DNA of 64,000 nucleotides from Acidimicrobiia bacterium (lineage in GTDB: Bacteria > Acidobacteriota > Terriglobia > Bryobacterales > Bryobacteraceae): positions 120,436 to 184,435 of the forward strand of contig VFZE01000004.1 in the NCBI GenBank assembly GCA_016871315.1, in the 5' to 3' direction. Position numbers and translations under genes: made by a program. This document shows positions 54,241-61,375 of the stretch, one piece after another. The notes under the pieces were generated by a model that was not told the origin of the DNA, made no database searches, and was given only the letters and a program-made list of their open reading frames with translations. Position 1 is the stretch's first letter; each line of letters begins with the position of its first letter.

Positions 54241-54915
54241 ATGCGGAGTTATTGCCGCGGACTTACTACGCTCGTTGTGATTTGCGCTCTTGCAGGCGGG
54301 ATGAAATCGCACGCTGGTGTGATTTGCCTCCTGCCCGGACCGCCGTCGGCTTGCGGAAGCTACGTTTCCGACACGCCGGATGGGTCGTTCAGCGCCACGT
54401 TTTTCGACGGCGGCGCCACTTACGGACTCGGCCGGCTGCACCTATTCAACCTGATCAATATCGTGCTCACGCCATCGGGGCCGAATGAGCTGGAAGCATT
54501 CGATGCTACGCTGGCTACGGGGTTCACGATCATCCCGCCCGGCGCCGGCGGACCGATCCAGCTATCGGGTCCTGTGCAGGTGGTTGCGTTCAACAAGACA
54601 ACGAATGACACGGGAACGTTCCAGACGGAAATCGTGTCGATGAGCCTGACCGGTTCGGGGCTAATCCTGCGCGAAAGCCCGACACTGCCTTCCAACGGCT
54701 CCTTGAACATCACCAATCTTGGTGGCGGCAACTATCGCATCGATAGTTTCTTTGACGTGTTTGTCGAACTGAGCCTGGACAACGGGACTACTTGGATACC
54801 GCAACAGGAGAGCGGCGGTGTGAGGATCGAGCTGGTGCCGGAACCGGGGACGCTGAGCATGCTCGGGTTGGCGGGTTTGGCGCTGGGGTTCATGGCGCGC
54901 CGCCGGAGGATCTAG
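54241..54915 (+). CDS. PEP-CTERM secreted protein
   Basis: 224 residues. Signal peptide at the N-terminus (LTTLVVICALAGGMKSHAGV), a beta-rich middle, and a C-terminal PEP-CTERM signal (VPEPGTLSMLGLAGLALGFM followed by ARRRRI). PEP-CTERM proteins are processed by an exosortase, not encoded here. Probably an exopolysaccharide-associated surface protein. Its stop overlaps the end of the convergent EamA gene. Confidence 0.85.
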   Translation: MRSYCRGLTTLVVICALAGGMKSHAGVICLLPGPPSACGSYVSDTPDGSFSATFFDGGATYGLGRLHLFNLINIVLTPSGPNELEAFDATLATGFTIIPPGAGGPIQLSGPVQVVAFNKTTNDTGTFQTEIVSMSLTGSGLILRESPTLPSNGSLNITNLGGGNYRIDSFFDVFVELSLDNGTTWIPQQESGGVRIELVPEPGTLSMLGLAGLALGFMARRRRI

Positions 54916-55828
54916 CTTCGACGACGGGCCTTCCCGCGACACTCACGCGGCTGGCCGATTTCACCACGGCGACTCCGCCGAATATAATCGCCATCGCGAG
55001 GATCTCGCGGCTCCCGAAGGGCTCGCGATAGAAGATCCACCCGAGCACGGCTGCCACAACCGGGTTGATGTAGGTGTAAATCGACACTAGCGAGACCGGC
55101 AGACGGTCTAACACATAGGCGTAGCAGCTATAGCCGACAATGGAGCCGAACACGACCAGCCACGCCAGAGCACCGATGCCTTTCCCAGTCCATTCCTGCG
55201 GCAGTTGCCCGGCTGCGAGAGCGGGCGGAAGGAAGGCGAGGCCGGCAGCCAGCTGCTGCACGGCGCCGTTGATCACCGGGTGCGCGTGCGTACGGTGGCG
55301 CTTTTGGAGTATGGAGCCGAGGCTCCAGCTTGCGCTGCCGAGCTGAAGGATGAGAAAACCCTTCAGCACATTCCCACTGAGACCTTGCCTGGCGACGTTG
55401 GGCCCTAGAAGGATCACCGCGCCGGCCGCGCCGCACAGCATGCCGGCAACGGTCGCCAAGCGCAGCTTGTCCCCACCCGGAACTGCGGCTTCCAGCCCCA
55501 CCATCCAGAACGGCGAAATGGAGATGAACAGTGCGGCCAGGCTGGAAGGGATCCACGTCTCGGCGTAAACCAGGCATCCGTTGCCGACACCAAGAATCAG
55601 GACTCCGTTGACGGAGGTCCAGAGCAAGTCTCGGCCGCGGGGCAGCTGGTTTCCAGTGGCCCAAGCGGCGGCCAGCATGATGGAGCCGGACAGGAGGAAT
55701 CGGGAGGAGATGAGGAAGAGAGGAGGGATGGATTCCAGGGCCATACGGATGGCGAGATAGGTGGTACCCCAGAAGAAGCAAAGGGAAGCTAATGCGAGGT
55801 AGGCCTTGACGAGGGGGGGGTGAGACAA
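54890..55828 (-). CDS. EamA-family (DMT) transporter
   Basis: 312 residues with about ten hydrophobic segments arranged as two EamA repeats: LALASLCFFWGTTYLAIRMA near the start, SSLAALFISISPFWMVGL, ASWSLGSILQKRHRTHAHPV, VVFGSIVGYSCYAYVLDRLP and VSIYTYINPVVAAVLGWIFY. Members export or import small metabolites such as amino acids, nucleotides or sugars; the substrate is unknown. The long tail after the last helix (VVKSASRVSVAGRPVVEARS) is short and charged. Confidence 0.85.
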   Translation of the reverse strand: MSHPPLVKAYLALASLCFFWGTTYLAIRMALESIPPLFLISSRFLLSGSIMLAAAWATGNQLPRGRDLLWTSVNGVLILGVGNGCLVYAETWIPSSLAALFISISPFWMVGLEAAVPGGDKLRLATVAGMLCGAAGAVILLGPNVARQGLSGNVLKGFLILQLGSASWSLGSILQKRHRTHAHPVINGAVQQLAAGLAFLPPALAAGQLPQEWTGKGIGALAWLVVFGSIVGYSCYAYVLDRLPVSLVSIYTYINPVVAAVLGWIFYREPFGSREILAMAIIFGGVAVVKSASRVSVAGRPVVEARSSGGAP

Positions 55829-55920
55829 ACCTCCAGCGTAGCACCGGCCGGAGGTGTCTGCCCTGAGGCTGATGAATCTGCTATGTTTAGTCGCGTGGGC
55901 TGATCGGTGAAACGCGCCGG

Positions 55921-56619
55921 GTGCCGGATACGTCGGCTATAGTGTCTATGCCTGGAGCAATCAGTGGCGCGATCCCGTTTCCGGCCGCCGGTGCAGCATC
56001 AAGAACTCGAACACGCGTGGACTACAAGAACAGCGAGGAGGCAGCTCTTGTCAGGCGCCTGCAAAAGGGCGACGAGATGGCCTTCCGCGAGCTGGTGGAC
56101 CGGTATCAAAACAAAATCTTTTCCATCATTTACGGGATACTGCGGAATCATAACGACGCCGAGGATATCGCCCAGCAGGTCTTTGCGAAGGTCTACTTCT
56201 CCATCCGCAGCTTCGATTTCCGCTCCAGCCTGCTGACCTGGATCTACAAGATCACGGTCAATGAATGCTACGACTATCTGCGCAAGAAAAAGGTGAGAAA
56301 GCTGGTCTACGAGAGCGATTTCACTGAGGAAGAGGCCAAGCGGATGGAGCGGAGCGAGACGCCGACCTCGCACGGGCCGTCGATTGACGCGGCCTTGTCG
56401 CACCGCGATTTGGTGGTGAAGCTGCTGGGCAAGGTGAGCGAAGAGGACCGCCACCTGCTGTTGATGAAGGAAGTGGAAGGCCACTCGGTGGAAGAGCTGG
56501 CGCAGATGACCGGTTTGAATGAGAACACAATCAAGGTGAAGCTGTTCCGGGCCCGGCAGAAGCTGCTGAAAGCGGCCCAGAGATTAATACCCAAGGCAAG
56601 CCAGGCACTGTTTTCCTGA
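55921..56619 (+). CDS. RNA polymerase ECF sigma factor
   Basis: 232 residues from GTG 55921 (ATG 55948 is also possible; the conserved part starts near residue 40). Region 2: FRELVDRYQNKIFSIIYGIL, AEDIAQQVFAKVYFSIRSFD, LTWIYKITVNECYDYLRKKK. Region 4: EEDRHLLLMKEVEGHSVEEL and GLNENTIKVKLFRARQKLLK. Followed by a short anti-sigma candidate and a small periplasmic protein, forming one regulatory unit. Confidence 0.92.
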   Translation: MPDTSAIVSMPGAISGAIPFPAAGAASRTRTRVDYKNSEEAALVRRLQKGDEMAFRELVDRYQNKIFSIIYGILRNHNDAEDIAQQVFAKVYFSIRSFDFRSSLLTWIYKITVNECYDYLRKKKVRKLVYESDFTEEEAKRMERSETPTSHGPSIDAALSHRDLVVKLLGKVSEEDRHLLLMKEVEGHSVEELAQMTGLNENTIKVKLFRARQKLLKAAQRLIPKASQALFS

Positions 56620-56715
56620 GGCCCGGGTATGTGATAGGTTATGGGAACAAGCGGACAGAAGATCCGCGAGGGAAGTCCGGTTGCCGAAGCAGCCGTTTTA
56701 GAGGGAAGAAGTTAC

Positions 56716-57192
56716 ATGCAACGCCATATTGAGGATCGCTTGGAAGAGTACCTCTCCGGTACTCTTGACGCGGACCGGCGTGCGGAATTCGAACGGAACC
56801 TGGAGGCGGCGGGAGAGTACACGGCCGACATGGTAGCCCAGTTCGAACAGCACGGCAGGCTGCTCCGCGACACGTTCCATACACCGTCCGCGATGGAACC
56901 GGCGCCCGGCTTCTACGCGCGCGTGATGCAGCGCGTGGATGCGCAGCGCGCCAACCCATGGTGGTTCGCGTTTCTGGAGCCGCAGTTCACCGCGCGCATC
57001 GCGATGGCTTCCACCGTTTTGCTGGTGCTCATCGGGCTGACCTACTATAGTACGGAAGCCGGCCGGCCCACGGGCACGCTGACCGCGGTAGAGGTGATGG
57101 CGGAGCCGCCGTCGGATTCCTGGGTCGCCGAAGATCCGCAGCCGGCGCAGCGCAACGTCATCCTGGTGGACCTGGCCACCTATCAGGATTAG
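56716..57192 (+). CDS. Anti-sigma factor-like membrane protein (zinc finger lost)
   Basis: 158 residues from ATG 56716 with GGGAAG upstream; an earlier ATG (56641) gives a non-conserved extension. The N-terminal segment HIEDRLEEYLSGTLDADRRA followed by EFERNLEAAGEYTADMVAQF has the helical layout of zf-HC2 anti-sigma factors, but the normal Cys-x-x-Cys ligands are replaced (AAGEY). One membrane helix at about 98-116 (ARIAMASTVLLVLIGLTYYS) and a periplasmic tail follow. Anti-sigma function is inferred from position directly after the ECF gene. Confidence 0.65.
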   Translation: MQRHIEDRLEEYLSGTLDADRRAEFERNLEAAGEYTADMVAQFEQHGRLLRDTFHTPSAMEPAPGFYARVMQRVDAQRANPWWFAFLEPQFTARIAMASTVLLVLIGLTYYSTEAGRPTGTLTAVEVMAEPPSDSWVAEDPQPAQRNVILVDLATYQD

Positions 57193-57199
57193 AGAGCCC

Positions 57200-57586
57200 A
57201 TGGGTCCTGGCGGCTGTCCATCTCCGTGGAAAAGCCCGCGGGTGGTCTTGACTCTCGTTCTTGTGTTCCTTACCGGCTCGGCGGCGGGGGCGCTGGGTTT
57301 CCGTTACGTCAAAGGGACGCAACCGGCGCAGGCGGCATCGTGGAAAGAAGGCGGCCGGGAGATCACGTTGCAGATGCTGCGCAAGGAATTGAGCTTGAGC
57401 GATCATCAGGCGGCGGAGGTGGAGACGGTTCTGGACGACTTTATGATGTACTACCAGACCTTGCAGGCCCAGATGGATGAGGTACGGGCCAACGGCAAGG
57501 ATCGGATCATGCGGCTGCTGGATGAGGGGCAGAAAGAGAAATTCAGCCACATGATGAGCGAGTTGCAGGCGCGCCAGGTCCGATAG
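57200..57586 (+). CDS. Small Spy/CpxP-like periplasmic protein
   Basis: 128 residues, 7 bases after the anti-sigma gene. A membrane anchor or signal (PRVVLTLVLVFLTGSAAGAL) is followed by a helical domain (ITLQMLRKELSLSDHQAAEV, ETVLDDFMMYYQTLQAQMDE, ANGKDRIMRLLDEGQKEKFS). The LSLSDxQ and long amphipathic helices resemble the Spy/CpxP heavy-metal or misfolding sensor family, though the LTxxQ motif is degenerate. Likely part of the sigma/anti-sigma stress unit. Confidence 0.6.
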   Translation: MGPGGCPSPWKSPRVVLTLVLVFLTGSAAGALGFRYVKGTQPAQAASWKEGGREITLQMLRKELSLSDHQAAEVETVLDDFMMYYQTLQAQMDEVRANGKDRIMRLLDEGQKEKFSHMMSELQARQVR

Positions 57587-57602
57587 CGGGCGACGGGCAG
57601 GA

Positions 57603-57710
57603 AGAACCACCAACCTGATCAATGAGCTGTTGAACGGCAATCTTTACGTGAACATCCACAGCCAGAACTTCCCGAACGGGGAGATTCGCGGGCAGATCCG
57701 GCGTCAGTGA
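57603..57710 (+). pseudogene. C-terminal stub of a CHRD-domain protein
   Basis: About 35 codons reading TNLINELLNGNLYVNIHSQN followed by FPNGEIRGQIRRQ and a TGA at 57708. This matches the final strands of CHRD domains (LYVNIHT..PGGEIRGQ). There is no start codon or earlier part of the domain, so most of the gene is missing. The stop overlaps the following GTG. Confidence 0.6.
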
Positions 57711-58185
57711 TTCCGCTTCTGGCGCTGCTGCTGGTGGCGTCGGCCGTGGCGCATGACTTCTGGATTGAGCCTTCCTCTTACCAGGTGAAACCCGGTGAGC
57801 CGGTTGCTGTGCGGCTTCGCGTGGGTCAATAGTTGCCGCCGCCTCCACGGACGGGAGGTACGATCGGGAAGTCGGCATGACGCTGGAACTGATTCCGACG
57901 GCGAATCCCTACACTTTGGCGTGCCGCAACGAGTTGCCCTTCCTCCTGCTACTGGAAGGCAAACCGCTGGAGGGGGCGCTGGTAGTCGCCTATCCGTACA
58001 GGGATCCGTCGAAGAGCCTTCGTGCACCCACTTCAGGCGAAGGCCAGGTTTCTTTACGGATCGAGGGGGCAGGCCCGTGGTTGATTAAGACAGTTCATAT
58101 CAGGCGCTTACCGGCCGGCTCGCGAGCCGCGTGGGAGAGCCTCTGGGCCTCGCTGACCTTCCAGATCGAGGAGCTGCTTTTTTAA
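57707..58185 (+). pseudogene. DUF4198-like secreted protein with internal deletion
   Basis: GTG 57707 overlaps the CHRD stub stop (GTGA) and starts a signal peptide plus HDFWIEPSSYQVKPGEPVAV, then RLRVGQ and a TAG at 57830-57832. Within a few bases the C-terminal half appears in a different frame: AASTDGRYDREVGMTLELIP, TANPYTLACRNELPFLLLLE, GKPLEGALVVAYPYRD and RAAWESLWASLTFQIEELLF to 58185. Together these are the two ends of a DUF4198 protein (usual length about 250-270 residues); the middle ~100 residues and the frame are lost. The C-terminal half could still be translated from ATG 57877 but would lack a signal peptide. Confidence 0.65.
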
Positions 58186-58211
58186 TCAGATTAAAGTGGA
58201 CCGAATTGGTC
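58182..58211. promoter_or_regulatory. Two adjacent palindromes upstream of the cysteine-rich small gene
   Basis: TTAATCAGATTAA (58182-58194, 6-base arms around one base) overlaps the DUF4198 remnant's stop; GACCGAATTGGTC (58199-58211, 4-base arms) follows, and a TATGCT repeat lies just after it. They are 70-100 bases before the ATG at 58281 and could be an operator-promoter region; not proven. Confidence 0.3.
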
Positions 58212-58280
58212 GGCTATGCTATGCTTCTAGTTCAGTCATGCAAGTGGTTTGCAGAAACGCCAACCCGAGGCGCTCCTGAC

Positions 58281-58532
58281 ATGGCGACCTTCATCATGGT
58301 CAGGACGGTTTGCTGCCAAAGCTACAAGTGGTGTGGCGAGCGCTGTTCCATATGCCCTGACCGGCCGGAGAATTGCGAAGCGGTTCGGAATTTCGAGAGA
58401 GAACTGGAGCAGATCTCGCTCGGCAACGGGCTGGTTTCGATCCTGGATCCGGCGCCCCGCAACCCGGTTCCGCGCCCCAAGCCGCGCACTGCGCGCCGGA
58501 AGAAATCTCCCGTTCGTCAGCCCGCCGCTTGA
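58281..58532 (+). CDS. Small cysteine-rich protein
   Basis: 83 residues from ATG 58281. Six cysteines cluster near the N-terminus (VRTVCCQSYKWCGERCSICP, then RPENC), spaced like a zinc or iron-sulphur binding knuckle (CC..C..C.xC). The C-terminal half is basic (RKPK, ARRKKSP). No signal peptide. The 3' end overlaps the convergent sialidase gene by 16 bases. No family recognised; a metal-binding or RNA/DNA-binding role is possible. Confidence 0.55.
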   Translation: MATFIMVRTVCCQSYKWCGERCSICPDRPENCEAVRNFERELEQISLGNGLVSILDPAPRNPVPRPKPRTARRKKSPVRQPAA

Positions 58533-59689
58533 TCCTCCAGCCAGGCGGGGCTGAACGTCGCCAGCGTCAGTTTGCGTGGAAGCTCCTCCACGCTTCCCCG
58601 CTCATAGAAGCAGTAGATCGCGCCATCGGCGCCCGCCGCCAGATCGGAGTATGCGGATGGACCCGGCTCAAGCGTTTTGTTCACCGGCCAGGTTTTTCCT
58701 TCGTCACGGCTGAGCTTGATGGAAAGGTTGCGGCGTGCGCTGAGGTGATGCGGGCTGGAAAAAATCAGATCCTTTCCCGAGAGCCGGATCATGCTGGCCA
58801 TGCAGATTGGCTCCAGCAACTCGGGATGAGGTTCGGCAGGCGACCAGCCGGAAGCGCCGTCCTTGCTGCGAAGCAATAGCCGCCGGTGATGTGCCGATTC
58901 GCTACGCGCGTTCATCAGCACAGTGCCGTCCTGGAGTTGCACGGCCATGGTCTCGCTGGGGTTGACCGAATCGGGCGTGTTCGGCACGGCAATCCCGCCG
59001 GCCTTCCAGTCGCGGCCGGCGTTGTCGCTGTAGATGGTCGAGACGACAGACGGCCGGTGCGCGTGGCCGCCGGCGCCGGTGGAAAGCCAGACCGGAACCA
59101 GCAGCCGGCCGTTGCGCAGCTGTATCCCGTGGCCCGGTCCGGTGGCGAGCACTTTCCAGTCGTAGTGGCGGCGGAAGTTTTCAAAGACGCCGGTGATCTC
59201 GACGGGCTTGGAGAAACTGATGCCGTCGTCCTCGCTGCGCATGTAGAAACAGCGCATGTACTCCAGGCAGAAAAGGAAATGCACGGCGCCGGTTTGCTCG
59301 TCGGGTATCGCTACGGGGTTGTGGTAGGTGACATCATCGGCGCCGGCCAGGTTCTGCGCCAGCGCGACGGGGTTCTTCCGGTACGGCCCTTCCACGTTGG
59401 CGATCTTTTGCGGCGCAGACCAGGTCTGGCCTCCGACGGCGCCGCGGCGCAGCAGGATGTCGATGGGGCCCCAGTCGCCGCGGCCGGTCTGGCGCGCTTC
59501 GCAGTAGGTAAGAAGCGTTTTCTTCCGCGTGACCACGATGCCGGGAATGCGGTAGAGCGCGTACCCGCCTTCGCCGCCGGTGAATAGGTCGAGCTTGGTC
59601 AGACGCAAGTCACTTGCCGGTGAGGATGCCGCGCAGCCGGCGGCAAGCTTGAGCAGCTTTCTTCGTGTCCACCCCGTGCATTCGCCCAT
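58517..59689 (-). CDS. Sialidase-like (BNR/Asp-box) exported protein
   Basis: 390 residues from ATG 59689, with a twin-arginine style leader (WTRRKLLKLAAGCAAS). Sialidase-like features: YALYRIPGIVVTRKKTLLTY (RIP motif), Asp-boxes SEDDGISFS, SDNAGRDWK and SRDEGKTWP, and FYERGSVEELPRKL near the end. Proteins of this type remove terminal sugars (sialic acid or analogues) or are carbohydrate-binding propellers; the catalytic Tyr/Glu pair cannot be confirmed by eye. Upstream start codons read unlike the family. Confidence 0.78.
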   Translation of the reverse strand: MGECTGWTRRKLLKLAAGCAASSPASDLRLTKLDLFTGGEGGYALYRIPGIVVTRKKTLLTYCEARQTGRGDWGPIDILLRRGAVGGQTWSAPQKIANVEGPYRKNPVALAQNLAGADDVTYHNPVAIPDEQTGAVHFLFCLEYMRCFYMRSEDDGISFSKPVEITGVFENFRRHYDWKVLATGPGHGIQLRNGRLLVPVWLSTGAGGHAHRPSVVSTIYSDNAGRDWKAGGIAVPNTPDSVNPSETMAVQLQDGTVLMNARSESAHHRRLLLRSKDGASGWSPAEPHPELLEPICMASMIRLSGKDLIFSSPHHLSARRNLSIKLSRDEGKTWPVNKTLEPGPSAYSDLAAGADGAIYCFYERGSVEELPRKLTLATFSPAWLEDQAAG

Positions 59690-59742
59690 GACCTTCGAGC
59701 CTGGCGATTCAGTATACACGCGGGGGGCTTGGTTGGGTGAGC

Positions 59743-60078
59743 CTACGGCAGGGAGACTCGTAGCGCACCATCGGTGGATGCCAGGCACACGCGCCCGCCC
59801 GCACCGGAGATCGCTGCAACCGGGACTGCGTGCGTGCCCGATTTGGTAAGCCGGTAGCCATCACTGGGTACCGTGGCGCAGCTTTCCGCTCTCCACAGCA
59901 ACGCCTGACTTTGGGGCCCCAGCCGGATCTTCACCCTCACCGTGTCCGGCGCCGGCTGGCTCAGGGCAACCTCCGGCTGAACAACAACCACAATTTGAGT
60001 GCGGGAGCTCGTTTGCGCCAGCATCAAGCCCGCGCAGGCAGACCAGGCTCCGATCCAGTGGGCGAGTTTTCCAATCAC
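59743..60078 (-). CDS. Unrecognised small secreted protein
   Basis: 111 residues from GTG 60078 (an ATG at 60114 would add 12 residues and spoil the leader). Signal peptide KLAHWIGAWSACAGLMLAQT, then a beta-rich domain (IVVVVQPEVALSQPAPDTVR, VKIRLGPQSQALLWRAESCA). The pattern resembles short acidobacterial periplasmic proteins with paired cysteines (Cys in AESCATV and GGRVCLAS). No partner genes. Confidence 0.5.
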   Translation of the reverse strand: MIGKLAHWIGAWSACAGLMLAQTSSRTQIVVVVQPEVALSQPAPDTVRVKIRLGPQSQALLWRAESCATVPSDGYRLTKSGTHAVPVAAISGAGGRVCLASTDGALRVSLP

Positions 60079-60193
60079 GCTGCCTAAACTTATCGGTGAA
60101 ACCTGGATTTCCAACCTGGTACCGGAGGTTCACAGGTAACGGTACATGGGCTCCGGATGGGCCAGTGCAGGAGCCAGGACGTCAAGTGCATAA

Positions 60194-60373
60194 TCAGCGT
60201 TTGAACAGACGCGCAAGTTCTCCCGCGCGATGCTGCCGCAGATCGCGGATCTTCCGGTGGCGGTACGCAAGCCGCTTGTCGAGCGGACGGTGGATCTGCT
60301 GAATACGTTGGAACAGTCCGGCGAGCAGGACCCGCTGCTGTTGCTGGAGCTGGCAAACGCGTGGCGGGGTTGA
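60194..60373 (+). pseudogene. Stub of a kinase-associated TPR region
   Basis: About 59 codons between an in-frame TAA (60191-60193) and the TGA at 60371. Read in this frame it gives VRKPLVERTVDLLNTLEQSG then EQDPLLLLELANAWRG, the sequence pattern of the TPR-like repeats that follow bacterial Ser/Thr kinase domains (VR..LVERTL.YLD.L...DP.LQLELA.AY). Only one repeat is left, with no kinase domain. It lies directly upstream of the tRNA-Asp gene. Confidence 0.5.
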
Positions 60374-60395
60374 ATGGAGACCGGTGATTGAGAAA

Positions 60396-60472
<77 letters not shown>

Positions 60473-60527
60473 GCGCGCAGGCAGACAACCTCATTCTAGC
60501 ATTGCGGTTGGCCGGCGTCTATTCCGG

Positions 60528-60549
60528 TACGCGATTGTGTACGCGATTG
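60528..60549 (+). repeat. Two TACGCGATTG direct repeats, 12-base period
   Basis: TACGCGATTG occurs at 60528-60537 and again at 60540-60549; the second copy runs into the -35 box of the rpmH promoter. Placement suggests a binding site for a regulator of the ribosomal-protein/RNase P operon, but the factor is unknown. Confidence 0.45.
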
Positions 60550-60576
60550 ACACCCCTCCCGCCCCGTCCCTATACT
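60547..60576 (+). promoter_or_regulatory. Sigma-70 promoter of rpmH
   Basis: Perfect TTGACA (60547-60552), 18-base spacer, and TATACT (60571-60576). The rpmH ATG is about 82 bases downstream, giving a normal leader. It is the clearest promoter in the window. Confidence 0.75.
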
Positions 60577-60658
60577 AAAGATTCGGGGATTCTCCCGGAT
60601 TCCTAAAGACTGTCTGCACGCCTCGGATCAGTTTGCATGCACGAGGCCGAGGAACCAC

Positions 60659-60829
60659 ATGCCGAAACGTACTTTTCAGCCGAACAACCGCAAGCGCGCC
60701 AAGAAACACGGCTTCCGCTCCCGGATGGAGACCAAGGATGGCCGCGCCGTTCTTAGCCGCCGCCGCGCCAAGGGCCGTAAGAAGCTCACCGTCAGCGACG
60801 AAAGAGCCGTCCGCTACGCCACCCGCTGA
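60659..60829 (+). CDS. rpmH: 50S ribosomal protein L34
   Basis: 56 residues: [40 protein letters not shown] and KKLTV, then a 11-residue tail ([11 protein letters not shown]). This is the canonical L34, too short for most gene callers. GAGGCCGAGG lies upstream as a Shine-Dalgarno. It is nested inside the reading frame of rnpA (see there). Component of the large ribosomal subunit. Confidence 0.97.
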   Translation: MPKRTFQPNNRKRAKKHGFRSRMETKDGRAVLSRRRAKGRKKLTVSDERAVRYATR

Positions 60830-61181
60830 TCGCGCCACAAACGCTCTAACCAAGTCCAGCCGGCTGCGCAAGCGCGCCGAGTTCCTACGCGTGTATGATC
60901 AAGGGTTGCGGCTTGGCAACCCCCTGTTCTCGGTCTTCTATCTGAAGCGGGAAGAGAGCAAAGCTCCCAGGGTTGGTTTCACCGTGCCGCGCGCTCTGGG
61001 AAATTCCGTCAAGCGCAATCGCATTCGCCGGCGCATGCGCGAAGCGGTGCGGCTGGAGCTAAATGAAATGAAAGCGCCCGTCGACATGGTTTTTCATCCA
61101 CGCCAGGCAGTCTATGACGCCCCGATGGAGGAACTGCGCCGGCAGGTGAAACGAGCATTCGCCAAATGCAGCAACTTCTGA
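60738..61181 (+). CDS. rnpA: Ribonuclease P protein component, start inside rpmH
   Basis: RNase P protein core: [40 protein letters not shown] and [20 protein letters not shown] are textbook. Between the rpmH stop (60829) and that core there is no ATG, GTG or TTG in frame, so translation must begin inside rpmH, e.g. at ATG 60738 (147 residues), or even at ATG 60633 before rpmH (182 residues, frame open throughout). A similar nested rpmH/rnpA arrangement with an extended RNase P protein is known in Thermus. The extension (60738-60860) is Ala/Pro/Ser-rich. Confidence 0.85.
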   Translation: MAAPFLAAAAPRAVRSSPSATKEPSATPPADRATNALTKSSRLRKRAEFLRVYDQGLRLGNPLFSVFYLKREESKAPRVGFTVPRALGNSVKRNRIRRRMREAVRLELNEMKAPVDMVFHPRQAVYDAPMEELRRQVKRAFAKCSNF

Positions 61182-61375
61182 TCGCCTGTCTCCGTTTCTA
61201 CAAGCGATGGATGTCGCCGCTGCTTCCCTCCGCGTGCCGTTTCCATCCTACTTGTTCGGAATACATGGCGCAGGCCATCTCCCATCACGGCGCCGCGCGC
61301 GGCGTCTGGATGGGCCTCAAGCGCCTCTCGCGCTGTCATCCTTTTCATGAAGGCGGTATCGACCCGGTCCGATGA
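61166..61375 (+). CDS. yidD: Membrane protein insertion efficiency factor YidD
   Basis: 69 residues: [20 protein letters not shown] and [13 protein letters not shown] carry the YidD cysteine pattern; [19 protein letters not shown] ends the protein. It overlaps rnpA by 16 bases and yidC by 4 bases (ATGA). Helps insertion of inner-membrane proteins together with YidC. Confidence 0.95.
   Translation: MQQLLIACLRFYKRWMSPLLPSACRFHPTCSEYMAQAISHHGAARGVWMGLKRLSRCHPFHEGGIDPVR

Noticed and set aside
60481..60658. Origin-like region before rpmH
   Set aside because: rpmH-rnpA clusters are often near the origin, but no DnaA boxes were visible; the region reads as a promoter.
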